A stretch of 55,808 nt of DNA from Mycobacteriales bacterium (GTDB taxonomy: Bacteria; Actinomycetota; Actinomycetes; Mycobacteriales; SCTD01), in contig JAUJOY010000003.1 in NCBI GenBank assembly GCA_030447385.1, positions 227,092 through 282,899 of the forward strand, in the 5' to 3' direction. Below the pieces are notes generated by a model. The model searched no databases and was not told the origin of the DNA. It was given only the letters and a program-made list of their open reading frames with translations. Positions 24,104 through 32,643 of the stretch are shown piece after piece. The number at the start of each line of letters is the position of its first letter. The first letter of the stretch is position 1. The position numbers and the translations under genes were made by a program.

Positions 24104-26101
24104 GTGTCCACTGCCGGCGACGTCGTCAAGCGGGTCGTGGTCGGGCGCGCCCTGCGCAGCGACCGCCAGAGCGAGCAGGAGCTGCCGAAGTCCCTCGCCC
24201 TGCCGATCTTCGCGAGCGACCCGCTGTCCAGCGTCTCCTACGCCACGCAGGAGCTGCTGGCCGTCCTCACCCTCGGCGGGCTGGCCTACCTCTACCTGAC
24301 GCCGTACCTGTCAGCGGGCGTGGTCGTGCTGCTCACCGTCGTCGTGCTGTCCTACCGCCAGCTCGTGCACGCCTACCCGAGCGGCGGCGGTGACTACGAG
24401 GTGGCCTCGAAGAATCTCGGCCAGCGCAGCGGGGTGGTCGTCGCGAGCGCCCTGCTGGTGGACTACGTGCTCACGGTTGCGGTGTCGGTGTCGGCGGGGG
24501 TCGACAACATCATCTCCGCGGCCGAGGGGCTGGCCGACCACCGGGTCGCGCTGGCTCTCGGCCTGGTCACGCTGCTGACCGCGATGAACCTGCGGGGGGT
24601 CAAGGAGAGCGGCAAGATCTTCGCGGTGCCGACGTACGGCTTCGTGCTCGGGATCCTCGCGATGATCGCCTACGGCCTCGTCCAGGCCGCCGGCGGGGAT
24701 GCTCCCAGGGCGGAGAGCGCGAGCTACGACGTGCTGGCCGAGGACGGCAGCGTCGGGCTCACCGGGCTGGCCTTCGCGTTCTTCGCGCTGCGCGCGTTCG
24801 CCTCCGGCTGCACCGCGCTCACCGGCGTGGAGGGCATCGCCAACGGGGTGCCGGCCTTCCGCAAGCCCAAGAGCCGCAACGCCGCGACGACCCTCGCCCT
24901 CATGGGCGGGCTCGCCATGACCATGTTCGTCGGCATCACGGCGCTCGCGATCCTCAGCGACGTCCGCTACTCCCAGGACCCGGCGCAGCAGTTCGCCGGC
25001 TTCGAGGAGGGCGACGTGCAGCGCAGCGTCATCGCCCAGGTCGCCGCCGCGGTCTTCGGCGACGCCACGATCGCGTTCTTCTACGTCCAGGCGATGACCG
25101 CGGCGATCCTCATCCTCGCCGCCAACACGGCCTACAACGGCTTTCCGCTCCTCGGCTCGATCCTCGCCCAGGACCGCAACCTGCCCCGCCAGCTGCACAC
25201 CCGCGGCGACCGCCTCGTCTACAGCAACGGCGTGCTGCTGCTGGCGCTGTTCGCGTCACTGCTCATCGTGGCGTTCGAGGCCAGTGTCACCTCGCTCATC
25301 CAGCTCTACATCATCGGCGTCTTCACCGCTTTCACCTTCGGCCAGGCCGGCATGGTCAAGCACTGGAACACCCAGCTGCGCAGCGGGAGGGTGACGGCGG
25401 AACGGCGCCGGTCGGTCTACAAGAGCCGGGCCATCAACGCCATCGGCTGCAGCCTGACCGGGCTGGTCCTCGCCATCGTCGTGGTCACGAAGTTCACCCG
25501 CGGCGCCTACATCGTGCTGATCGCCATGCCGATCCTGTACGTCCTCATGCGTGCCATCAACCGGCACTACGAGCGCGTCGCCGAGGAGCTCGAGCCGGAG
25601 GACGAGGCCGTCCCGCTGCCGAGCCGCAACCACGCGATCGTCCTCGTCTCCAAGGTCCACGCGCCGACGCTGCGGGCGCTCGCCTACGCGCGGGCCACCC
25701 GGCCGCACGACCTCACCGCGCTGACGGTCTCGGTGGACCCGCAGGAGTCCCGTGCCCTGCAGGAGGCGTGGGACCGGCGCGACCTGCCGGTCCCGCTGAC
25801 GGTCATCGAGTCGCCCTACCGGGAGATCACCCGGCCCGTCCTCGACTACGTCCGGCACATCCGCCTGCAGAGCCCGCGCGACGTGGTCACCGTCTTCATC
25901 CCCGAGTACGTGGTCGGGCACTGGTGGGAGCAGCTTCTGCACAACCAGAGCGCCCTGCGCCTCAAGGGCCGGCTGCTGTTCCAGCCGGGGGTGATGGTCA
26001 CGAGCGTCGCCTACCAGCTGCGCTCGTCCGAGCGGCTGCGCGACGACGACACCGCCGACGGCTCCGCTCCCGGAGCGGCCCGCCGGGCCTCCGAGCGGTG
26101 A
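24104..26101 (+). CDS. APC superfamily permease, KimA/YdaO-like (probable K+ transporter)
   Basis: This 665-residue protein has about 12 transmembrane segments. It opens with ELPKSLALPIFASDPLSSVSYATQE, where the LPxFxSDxLSSVxYAT block matches KimA/YdaO-type potassium-proton symporters. It has FASGCTALTGVEGIANGVPAF in the middle and a cytoplasmic C-terminal domain of about 160 residues (HAIVLVSKVHAPTLRALAYA). KimA-type transporters are high-affinity K+ importers controlled by c-di-AMP through the C-terminal part. Two divergent RCK/TrkA genes support a potassium role. A generic amino acid permease is the alternative. It starts at GTG and overlaps the next gene (GTGA). Confidence 0.85.
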   Translation: MSTAGDVVKRVVVGRALRSDRQSEQELPKSLALPIFASDPLSSVSYATQELLAVLTLGGLAYLYLTPYLSAGVVVLLTVVVLSYRQLVHAYPSGGGDYEVASKNLGQRSGVVVASALLVDYVLTVAVSVSAGVDNIISAAEGLADHRVALALGLVTLLTAMNLRGVKESGKIFAVPTYGFVLGILAMIAYGLVQAAGGDAPRAESASYDVLAEDGSVGLTGLAFAFFALRAFASGCTALTGVEGIANGVPAFRKPKSRNAATTLALMGGLAMTMFVGITALAILSDVRYSQDPAQQFAGFEEGDVQRSVIAQVAAAVFGDATIAFFYVQAMTAAILILAANTAYNGFPLLGSILAQDRNLPRQLHTRGDRLVYSNGVLLLALFASLLIVAFEASVTSLIQLYIIGVFTAFTFGQAGMVKHWNTQLRSGRVTAERRRSVYKSRAINAIGCSLTGLVLAIVVVTKFTRGAYIVLIAMPILYVLMRAINRHYERVAEELEPEDEAVPLPSRNHAIVLVSKVHAPTLRALAYARATRPHDLTALTVSVDPQESRALQEAWDRRDLPVPLTVIESPYREITRPVLDYVRHIRLQSPRDVVTVFIPEYVVGHWWEQLLHNQSALRLKGRLLFQPGVMVTSVAYQLRSSERLRDDDTADGSAPGAARRASER

Positions 26102-27342
26102 CCGCCGGCGAGCTGCTCGAGCTGCAGGTGGGAGCTCCCGCGGCCGGCGGCTCGTGCGTCGCGCGGGCGCCCGACGGGCGGGTCGTCTTCGTCCGGCACA
26201 GCCTGCCCGGCGAGCGGGTGATGGCAGCGGTGACCTCGTCGACCACGTCCTTCCTGCGGGCCGACGCCGTAGAGGTGCTCGACCCCTCGCCCGACCGGGT
26301 GGAGCCGCCGTGCGAGTACGCCCGGCCGGGCCGGTGCGGCGGGTGCGACTGGCAGCACGTCGCCCTGCCGGTGCAGCGGCAGCTCAAGGCGGCACTGGTG
26401 GACGAGCAGCTCCGGCGCCTCGCGGGGGTGGAGCGGCCGGTCGAGGTCGAGGAGGTGCCCGGCGCGCCGGCCGGCCTCGGCTGGCGCACGCGGGTGCAGT
26501 TCAGCGTCGCGCCGTCCGGGCGGGCCGGGCTGTGCAGGCACCGCTCGCACGAGCAGGAGCCGGTGGAGCGCTGCCTGATCGCCACGCCGGAGGTCGAGCA
26601 GGTGGGAGCCGAGCGGCGGCTGTGGCCGGGAGCCTGCGCCGTCGAGGTGGCCGCCGACGGGGCGCAGCGAGTCGTCTCGGTCACGAGCAGGGAGGGCGCC
26701 AGGAGGGGGCGGCCGCAGATGCCGGACGTCGAGGCCGGGGTCGTGGTCGACGGCTCTCCCGTACGCCTCCCGCACGGGATCCGCCACCACGTCCTCGGCC
26801 GCCGCTTCGAGGTGGCGGCCGGCGGGTTCTGGCAGGTCCATCCCGGTGCCGCGGAGGTGCTGGCGCGGTCCGTGCTCGACGTGCTCGCCCCGCAGCCGGG
26901 GGAGCGGGCGCTGGACCTCTACGCCGGAGTCGGCCTGTTCGCGGCGTTCCTCGGCGAGCGGGTGGGGCCGTCCGGTGCGGTGCTCGCCGTCGAGGTGGAC
27001 GCCCGCGCCTGCGCCGACGCGGCCCGCAACACCGCCGACCAGCCGCACGTCCGCATCCGCACCGCCGCGGTGTCGCCTGCCGAGGTGGCGCGCTCCGGAC
27101 GCCCGGACCTCGTGGTCCTCGACCCGCCCAGGGCCGGCGCGGGGCTGGAGGTCACCCACGCCCTCGCTGCGCTGCGTCCCCGCCGCCTGGCCTACGTCGC
27201 GTGCGACCCCGCGTCCTTCGCCCGGGACCTGCGGGTGCTGCTCGACGTCGGCTGGGAACTGCGGTCGCTGCGTGCCTTCGACCTCTACCCCATGACCGAG
27301 CACGTGGAGATCGTGGCGGCGCTCACCCCGCCGCAGTTCTGA
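26098..27342 (+). CDS. TrmA/RlmD-family class I SAM-dependent RNA methyltransferase
   Basis: This 414-residue protein has an N-terminal TRAM-like domain (LELQVGAPAAGGSCVAR). Cysteines in PPCEYARPGRCGGCDWQH plus a later CLIAT cysteine are suitable for a [4Fe-4S] cluster. The SAM-binding motif is LDLYAGVGLFAAFLG, the catalytic motif VVLDPPRAG, and YVACDPASFARDL carries the catalytic cysteine. The family makes 5-methyluridine in tRNA or 23S rRNA. Which RNA is modified cannot be told. It starts at GTG overlapping the transporter stop, and its 3' end overlaps the convergent trmB gene by 20 bases. Confidence 0.9.
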   Translation: MTAGELLELQVGAPAAGGSCVARAPDGRVVFVRHSLPGERVMAAVTSSTTSFLRADAVEVLDPSPDRVEPPCEYARPGRCGGCDWQHVALPVQRQLKAALVDEQLRRLAGVERPVEVEEVPGAPAGLGWRTRVQFSVAPSGRAGLCRHRSHEQEPVERCLIATPEVEQVGAERRLWPGACAVEVAADGAQRVVSVTSREGARRGRPQMPDVEAGVVVDGSPVRLPHGIRHHVLGRRFEVAAGGFWQVHPGAAEVLARSVLDVLAPQPGERALDLYAGVGLFAAFLGERVGPSGAVLAVEVDARACADAARNTADQPHVRIRTAAVSPAEVARSGRPDLVVLDPPRAGAGLEVTHALAALRPRRLAYVACDPASFARDLRVLLDVGWELRSLRAFDLYPMTEHVEIVAALTPPQF

Positions 27343-27991
27343 CGCGGACGGCCACGACGTCGTGCGCCGGCCGCCCCGCATCGAGAGCCTGCTGCTCGAA
27401 GCGGGTGACCGGGCGCCCGCCCCGGTCGCGGGCGGCGACCTCGAACGCGGGATGCGCCCCGAGCACCCGCAGCGTCTGCTTCAGGTAGGTCACCGAGTCG
27501 GTCGCGACATGCAGCCGCCCCTCGGGCCGCAGCCGGTCGGCGACCAGGTCGGCGAAGGCGCTGCTGAGCAGCCGGCGCTTGAGGTGCCGGGACTTCGGCC
27601 ACGGGTCGGGGAAGAACACCCGGACCTCGTCGAGGCTGCCGGGCGCGAGCAGGTCGCGCAGCACGTCCAGCGCATCGGCTTCGGCCACGCGTACGTTGCG
27701 CAGACCCTCCGACTCGACCCGCCGCAGCAGGGCACCCACCCCAGGGGTGTGCACCTCCACGGCGAGCAGGTCCCGCGACGGGTCGGCCGCCGCCATCGCC
27801 GCGGTCGCCTCACCCATCCCGGAGCCGATCTCCAGGACGAGCGGGGCCGCCCGGCCGAACACCTCCCTCGCCGAGAACGGCCGCGAGAGCTGCACGCCGT
27901 ACGCGGGCAGCAGGCGCTCCAGCGCCTCCGCCTGTCCGGGAGTGACCCGCCGGCGGGCTTTGAAGGTCCGGATGGGGTCGCCCTTGCGCAC
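27323..27991 (-). CDS. trmB: tRNA (guanine-N7-)-methyltransferase
   Basis: This 222-residue TrmB shows the entry motif RTFKARRRVTPGQ, SAM site LVLEIGSGMGEATAAMA, the family's FFPDPWPKSRHLKRRLL motif, and LHVATD...Y near the end. It forms m7G46 in the variable loop of tRNA using S-adenosylmethionine. I start at GTG (VRKGDPIRTFKARRR), which gives the usual length. It overlaps the tail of the convergent RNA methyltransferase, so two tRNA/rRNA modification genes end in each other. It is divergent from the nfeD-like gene. Confidence 0.93.
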   Translation of the reverse strand: MRKGDPIRTFKARRRVTPGQAEALERLLPAYGVQLSRPFSAREVFGRAAPLVLEIGSGMGEATAAMAAADPSRDLLAVEVHTPGVGALLRRVESEGLRNVRVAEADALDVLRDLLAPGSLDEVRVFFPDPWPKSRHLKRRLLSSAFADLVADRLRPEGRLHVATDSVTYLKQTLRVLGAHPAFEVAARDRGGRPVTRFEQQALDAGRPAHDVVAVRVRTAAG

Positions 27992-28040
27992 GCTGCTCAG
28001 CCTGCCAGTCCGGGCCGGACCGGCGATTAGGCTCGGCGTC

Positions 28041-28481
28041 GTGGACGCCGACCTGCTCTGGCTGATCGCCGGCGGGGTCCTGATCCTCGTCGAGCTGTTC
28101 ACCCTCTCGCTGGTGCTCGGAATGCTCGGGGTAGGGGCACTTTCGGCGTCGGCGGTGGCCTTCGCCGGCCTGGGGCCGGTCGCGCAGCTGCTCGCCTTTG
28201 CCGGCACCAGCACGGCGCTGCTGGTCTTCGTGCGCCCGCCGGTGAGAAAGGCGCTGGACCGCGGTGGCTCGACCGACCGGACCGATCCGAGGATGCTCAC
28301 CGGCGCCGCCGCCCTCGTCGTGGAGCGGGTGAGCGAGGAGGGCGGGCAGGTGCGCATCCACGGGGAGCTCTGGCGGGCGCGGCCCTACGCCGGCGGCGGG
28401 CCGATCGACGCGGGCAGATCCGTGAGCATCGCGGCGGTCGACGGGGCCACCTTGCTGGTCTACTCACCAGACCTGACCTAG
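28041..28481 (+). CDS. NfeD family membrane protein
   Basis: This 146-residue protein starts at GTG. It has two or three N-terminal transmembrane helices (LLWLIAGGVLILVELFTLSLVLGMLGVGAL and a second hydrophobic stretch) and a C-terminal OB-type NfeD domain (GAAALVVERVSEEGGQVRIHGELWRARP). It is the short form without the ClpP-like protease domain. NfeD proteins pair with SPFH/stomatin proteins in membrane microdomains; the SPFH gene follows by 22 bases on the same strand. Confidence 0.92.
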   Translation: MDADLLWLIAGGVLILVELFTLSLVLGMLGVGALSASAVAFAGLGPVAQLLAFAGTSTALLVFVRPPVRKALDRGGSTDRTDPRMLTGAAALVVERVSEEGGQVRIHGELWRARPYAGGGPIDAGRSVSIAAVDGATLLVYSPDLT

Positions 28482-28503
28482 TCCCGAGGAAAGCAGGCGC
28501 CCG

Positions 28504-29439
28504 ATGGATCCCACGATCGTGGTCCTCGTCCTGACGGCGATCGTCGCCCTGGTGCTGTTCAAGACCGTGCGGATCGTCCCGCAGGCATCGGTGTTCGTGA
28601 TCGAGCGGCTCGGCAAGTACAGCCGCACCCTGGAGCCGGGGATCCACCTGCTCGTCCCCGCGCTGGACCGGGTGCGCGTGCGCACCGACATCCGCGAGCA
28701 GGTCGTCGGGTTCCCGCCCCAGGCGGTGATCACCAAGGACAACCTGGTCGTCGGGATCGACTCGGTCATCTACTACTCGATCACCGATCCGGCTGCCGCG
28801 CAGTACAAGATCGAGAACGTCGTGTCGGCCATCGAGCAGCTCGTCGTGACGACCCTGCGCAACGTCGTCGGGGGGATGCAGCTCGAGGAGGCCCTGACCG
28901 GCCGGGACCACATCAACGAGCGGCTCGCGACCGTGCTCGACGAGGCGACCGGCAAGTGGGGGGTCAAGGTCAACCGGGTGGAGATCCGGGGCATCGAGCC
29001 GCCGCCGACCATCCGCGACGCGATGGAGCAGGCCATGCGTGCCGACCGCGGCAAGCGGGCCGCGATCCTCACGGCCGAGGGGCAGCAGCAGTCGGTCGTG
29101 CTGTCCGCGCAGGGCTCCAAGCAGTCCGTGGTCCTCAACGCCGAGGCCGACCGGCAGGCGACCATCCTGCGGGCCGAGGCGGAGCGGGAGGCGATGCTGC
29201 TGCGCGCGCAGGGTGAGGCCCAGGCGATCGCCATGGTGGTCGAGGCGATCAAGTCGGCCGGCATCGACGACACGGTGCTCGCCTACCAGCGCCAGCAGCT
29301 GCTCCCGCGCATCGCCGAGGGCGACGCCAACAAGGTGTGGTTCGTGCCGACCGACATCGCCGGCGTGCTCGGGCAGGCGACCCGCGCCGCCGGGCTGGGT
29401 ACGGAGGCAGCACCGCCACCTGATGCACCACCTCCCTGA
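28504..29439 (+). CDS. SPFH/stomatin-prohibitin family membrane protein
   Basis: This 311-residue protein has one N-terminal transmembrane helix (IVVLVLTAIVALVLFKTV). The SPFH domain includes IVPQASVFVIERLGKYSRTLEPGIHLLVPALDRV and, later, EVEIRGIEPPPTIRDAMEQAM-like stretches of the stomatin/QmcA type. A long Ala/Glu/Gln-rich coiled coil spans residues about 170-250, and a short Pro-rich tail ends the protein. It forms ring-like oligomers at membrane microdomains and is paired with NfeD immediately upstream. The start ATG lies nine bases after a purine-rich GAGGAAAG, a good ribosome-binding site. Confidence 0.93.
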   Translation: MDPTIVVLVLTAIVALVLFKTVRIVPQASVFVIERLGKYSRTLEPGIHLLVPALDRVRVRTDIREQVVGFPPQAVITKDNLVVGIDSVIYYSITDPAAAQYKIENVVSAIEQLVVTTLRNVVGGMQLEEALTGRDHINERLATVLDEATGKWGVKVNRVEIRGIEPPPTIRDAMEQAMRADRGKRAAILTAEGQQQSVVLSAQGSKQSVVLNAEADRQATILRAEAEREAMLLRAQGEAQAIAMVVEAIKSAGIDDTVLAYQRQQLLPRIAEGDANKVWFVPTDIAGVLGQATRAAGLGTEAAPPPDAPPP

Positions 29440-29468
29440 CCCTGGCGCACCTGGAGCGCGAACCGGCG

Positions 29469-30995
29469 ATGCAGACCTTCCTGCCCTACCCGGACCTGCG
29501 CACCAGCTGCGTCGTGCTGGACGACCGGCGCCTCGGCAAGCAGCGGGTGGAGACCTTCCAGATCCTGCGCGCCCTGACCTGGCCGTCCTACGCCTGGAAG
29601 AACCACCCGGCGGTGCGCATGTGGCGCGGCTTCGTGCCGGCGCTGGTCGGCTACGGGCTGGAGAGCTGCCGGGAGTGGACGCGGCGCGGCTACGCCGACA
29701 GCGTCGCGCCGCAGCTGCTCGACTGGTCGGGCGGCGCGGAGCCGGTGGCGCCCGCGCTGCCGCCCTGGTTCGGCCTGGCGGCGCTGCACCTGTCGCACCG
29801 GTCGGCGCTCGTGCGCAAGGAGCCGGACTTCTACCGCCCGCTGTTCGCCTGCCTGGGCGAGCCGGAGCTGCCGGACGACCTGCCCTACCTGTGGCCCCCC
29901 GACGTGTTCCCCCGCTGGCCGGTGCGGGCGGGTGCACAGGCCCTGCCGGTGCCCGATGCCTTGCGGCTGCTGGGCTTCCCGGCCCCCCGCGGCGGTCAGG
30001 TGGAGGCGGCGCAGGCGGCAGCCGGGGGGCGTGACGTGCTGCTCGTGGCCCGCCCGGGCACCGGAGGGTCCTCCGCCGGGCTGCTGGCGGGCCTCGCGAC
30101 GAAGGGTCGGACGCTGTGGGTGAGCCCCCGGCAGGGTCCTGCGGCGCCGCCGGTTCCGCAGGTGCCGCTGCCGCCGGCCGGCACCACTGCCGCCGCGTCG
30201 GCTCCTGCCCCGGGTGTGCCCGCGCTGGCCCGCCCACCCGGTCCGCAGGAGGTGGCGGCGATGCGGGCGGAGGCCGAGCCGGCGGAGTTCGTCTTCGTCA
30301 CTGCGGACGCCGTGCCGGCGGTCGTGGACGACGATCTCGGCCTCGTGGTGGTGGACCGGGCTCACGAGCTGGCTGACGCGCAGGCGGCAGCGGTGCAGCG
30401 GCTCCGGCCCGGCCGCGGCGGGCCGCCGCTGCTGGCGGTCACCGGCCGGGCCGACCCGCAGGAGCGCCCCCGTCTGATCGCCGCGCTCGGGCTGCGGGAC
30501 CCGGTGCACGCCGGCGGGGGCTGGGATCCCGGCAGCGTCCTCGAGGCGCGTGCCGTGCACAGCTCCCGGGCACGCCCCCCGGCCATCGCGGCACTGCTGC
30601 AGGAGCGCGGTCCCGGCCTGGTGGTGGTGGCCTCCCCCGCGCGGGCGCGGCGCCTCGCCGAGGGCCTCCTGACCGGGGGCCTGCGGGCCGCGGCCTGGGT
30701 TCCCGGGTCGGTCCGGGCCGCCGATGCAGCTCTCGCCGCCTGGCGGGCGCGGCGGCTGGATGCGCTGGTACTGCCGGACGGGGTCCTGCCGCGCCTCGGG
30801 CGCGCCGGCGTACGCCTGCTGGTGGGGGAGGATCCGCTCACGCTGGAGGCCTGGCGCGACCTGGTCGCGCAGGTGCAGGCAGCGCAGTCGGTGCTCGTCG
30901 CGGGTCCGGATGCCCCCGCCGAGGTGCGGGCCTACGCCGAGGCGCCCGGCGATGCGCGAGCTCGCCTGCTCGACCGGTTCGGCGAGCCCGCCTAG
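29469..30995 (+). CDS. MSMEG_6728-like (T4 endonuclease V-like) domain fused to a degenerate RecQ-type helicase
   Basis: This 508-residue protein has two parts. Residues 1-155 match the MSMEG_6728 family of pyrimidine-dimer DNA glycosylase-like proteins: MQTFLPYPDLRTSCVVLDDR, then RLGKQRVETFQILRALTWPS and NHPAVRMWRG. Residues 163-500 follow RecQ motif order with decayed residues: LRLLGFPAPRGGQVEAAQ (Q motif), RPGTGGSSAG at 195-204 (Walker A without its lysine), RTLWVSP (Ia), VVVDRAHE at 293-300 (DEAH become DRAH), LLAVTGRADPQERPRLIAAL (III), WDPGSV (FDRPNL), GLVVVASPARARRLAEGL (IV) and a motif VI without arginine fingers. The helicase part is probably catalytically dead. The first half may act in UV-lesion or AP-site repair, by family inference only. 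Confidence 0.82.
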   Translation: MQTFLPYPDLRTSCVVLDDRRLGKQRVETFQILRALTWPSYAWKNHPAVRMWRGFVPALVGYGLESCREWTRRGYADSVAPQLLDWSGGAEPVAPALPPWFGLAALHLSHRSALVRKEPDFYRPLFACLGEPELPDDLPYLWPPDVFPRWPVRAGAQALPVPDALRLLGFPAPRGGQVEAAQAAAGGRDVLLVARPGTGGSSAGLLAGLATKGRTLWVSPRQGPAAPPVPQVPLPPAGTTAAASAPAPGVPALARPPGPQEVAAMRAEAEPAEFVFVTADAVPAVVDDDLGLVVVDRAHELADAQAAAVQRLRPGRGGPPLLAVTGRADPQERPRLIAALGLRDPVHAGGGWDPGSVLEARAVHSSRARPPAIAALLQERGPGLVVVASPARARRLAEGLLTGGLRAAAWVPGSVRAADAALAAWRARRLDALVLPDGVLPRLGRAGVRLLVGEDPLTLEAWRDLVAQVQAAQSVLVAGPDAPAEVRAYAEAPGDARARLLDRFGEPA

Positions 30996-32632
30996 GTCAG
31001 CTGGATCGCGAGCAGGGCGACGTCGTCGGGCAGGTCGGTCAGCCCGCCCGCGAGCAGGTCCACGAGCACCTGCGGGCCGTCCGGGGCCCGGTGCCCGGAC
31101 ACCCGCTCGCGCAGCCGCTCGACGTCGCACTCGATGTCCCCGCGGCGGGTCTCGACCAGCCCGTCGGTGTAGAGCAGCAACGTGTCCCCGGGCTCGAGGC
31201 ACGTCTCCGACTCCCCCCGCGCACCGAGCGCCGGAACTCCCAGCGGCACGTCCAGCACGTCCCTGAGCAGCCGGGCCGGACCCGTGTGCGGCAGCAGGAC
31301 GGGGGGGAGGTGGCCGGCGTTGGCCCAGCGCAGCCGACGTCCGGTGCAGCCCTCGGAACCGGAGGGGTCAGGCTGCAGCCGGGCGTAGATGCAGGTGGCC
31401 AGCTGCGCCATCTCGAAGCTCTGGACCAGCTGGTCCATCCGGTCCAGCACCGTGGCCGGGGGCTCGCCCGCCCACGCGCAGGTCCGCAGGACGCTGCGCA
31501 GCTGCCCCATCGCGGCGGCGGCCGCCACGTCGTGGCCCATGACGTCGCCGACCGCGAGGCCGGTGGCACCGTCGGGCAGCGCGAACACGTCCCACCAGTC
31601 GCCGCCGACCTGGCTCTCCTGCCCTGCGGGGACGTACCGCGCCGCGAGGTGCAGCCCGGGCAGCGCCGGCAGCGCCGGCAGGAGGCTCTCCTGCAGGGTC
31701 AGCGCGGTCTGGTGCTCCCGGGTGTAGAGCCGCGCGTTGTCGAGGGCCAGCCCGGCCCGCCGGCCGAGGTCGGCCGTCAGCTTCAGGTCGGCGTCGTCGA
31801 AGACCCGGCCGGAGGGCCCGTGCACCAGCATCATCGTGCCCAGCACGCGCCGCCGGGCGACGAGCGGGACGAACATGAGCGAGGTTGCGCCCAGCTCCAG
31901 GCTGATCTCGCGGATCTCGACCTCCGCGGGGGACAGCGCCTCGGGCGGACGCGGGGTGAACGCCGGGATGATCGAGGGCGCGGCCCCCGCGAGCACCTGG
32001 TGCAGCGGGCTGTCCGTCGGCACCCCCGACGGCACCAGCTCGGTGTAGCGCTTCAGCAGGTCCTCGCGGCCGTCCCGGTGCCGCACGATCGCCCGCTGCG
32101 TCAGGCGCCCCTGCTCGTCGCCCAGGTTGAGGACCACCCAGTCGGCGAGCCGCGGCACGACCAGCCTCGTCAGGCGGTCGAGCGAGTCGTCGAGATCGAG
32201 CGTGGCCGCCAGCGCCTCGGTGACCTCCGCGAGGAGGGCGAGCCGCTGCTCGGCCTTCACGCGCTCGGTCACGTCGGTCTGCACGCCGACGTAGTGGGTG
32301 ACCCGGCCGCCGTCATCGAGGACCGGGCTGATGGACACCTCGTTCCAGAACGGGGTGCCGTCCCGGCGGTAGTTCAGCAGCGTGACCGAGGTGTCCTCGT
32401 TGTCGAGGATCGCCGTGCGCAGCCTGCGCACCGCTTCCGGCTCGGTGTCCGCCCCCTGGAGGAAGCGGCAGTTGCGGCCGACGACGTCGGCGAGGGCGTA
32501 GCCGGTGGTGGCGCTGAACCCGCGGTTGACCCAGAGAAGGGGCAGATCCGGTGCCTGCGCGTCGGCGAGGGTGACGCTGATCCCCGTGGCCTTCATCGCC
32601 CGGTCCAGAAGCCGGGCGTCGTCCTCTCCCAC
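30992..32632 (-). CDS. LOV-GAF-SpoIIE (PP2C) phosphatase, probable blue-light sensor
   Basis: The 546-residue protein has three domains. A LOV-type PAS domain spans residues about 10-125 and carries the flavin motif GRNCRFLQG with photoactive Cys55, Asn87 and Asn97 (NYRRDGTPFWN) and Gln118 (VGVQTDV), the full LOV residue set. A GAF domain spans about 135-305. A SpoIIE-type PP2C phosphatase spans about 320-546, with metal sites QVGGDWWDVF, AVGDVMGHDV and the final LPDDVALL. It probably dephosphorylates an anti-sigma factor antagonist in response to blue light. It starts at GTG, 11 bases after the diacylglycerol kinase-family gene, so the two form an operon. Confidence 0.92.
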   Translation of the reverse strand: MGEDDARLLDRAMKATGISVTLADAQAPDLPLLWVNRGFSATTGYALADVVGRNCRFLQGADTEPEAVRRLRTAILDNEDTSVTLLNYRRDGTPFWNEVSISPVLDDGGRVTHYVGVQTDVTERVKAEQRLALLAEVTEALAATLDLDDSLDRLTRLVVPRLADWVVLNLGDEQGRLTQRAIVRHRDGREDLLKRYTELVPSGVPTDSPLHQVLAGAAPSIIPAFTPRPPEALSPAEVEIREISLELGATSLMFVPLVARRRVLGTMMLVHGPSGRVFDDADLKLTADLGRRAGLALDNARLYTREHQTALTLQESLLPALPALPGLHLAARYVPAGQESQVGGDWWDVFALPDGATGLAVGDVMGHDVAAAAAMGQLRSVLRTCAWAGEPPATVLDRMDQLVQSFEMAQLATCIYARLQPDPSGSEGCTGRRLRWANAGHLPPVLLPHTGPARLLRDVLDVPLGVPALGARGESETCLEPGDTLLLYTDGLVETRRGDIECDVERLRERVSGHRAPDGPQVLVDLLAGGLTDLPDDVALLAIQLT

Positions 32633-32643
32633 GCCGGCCGGCC

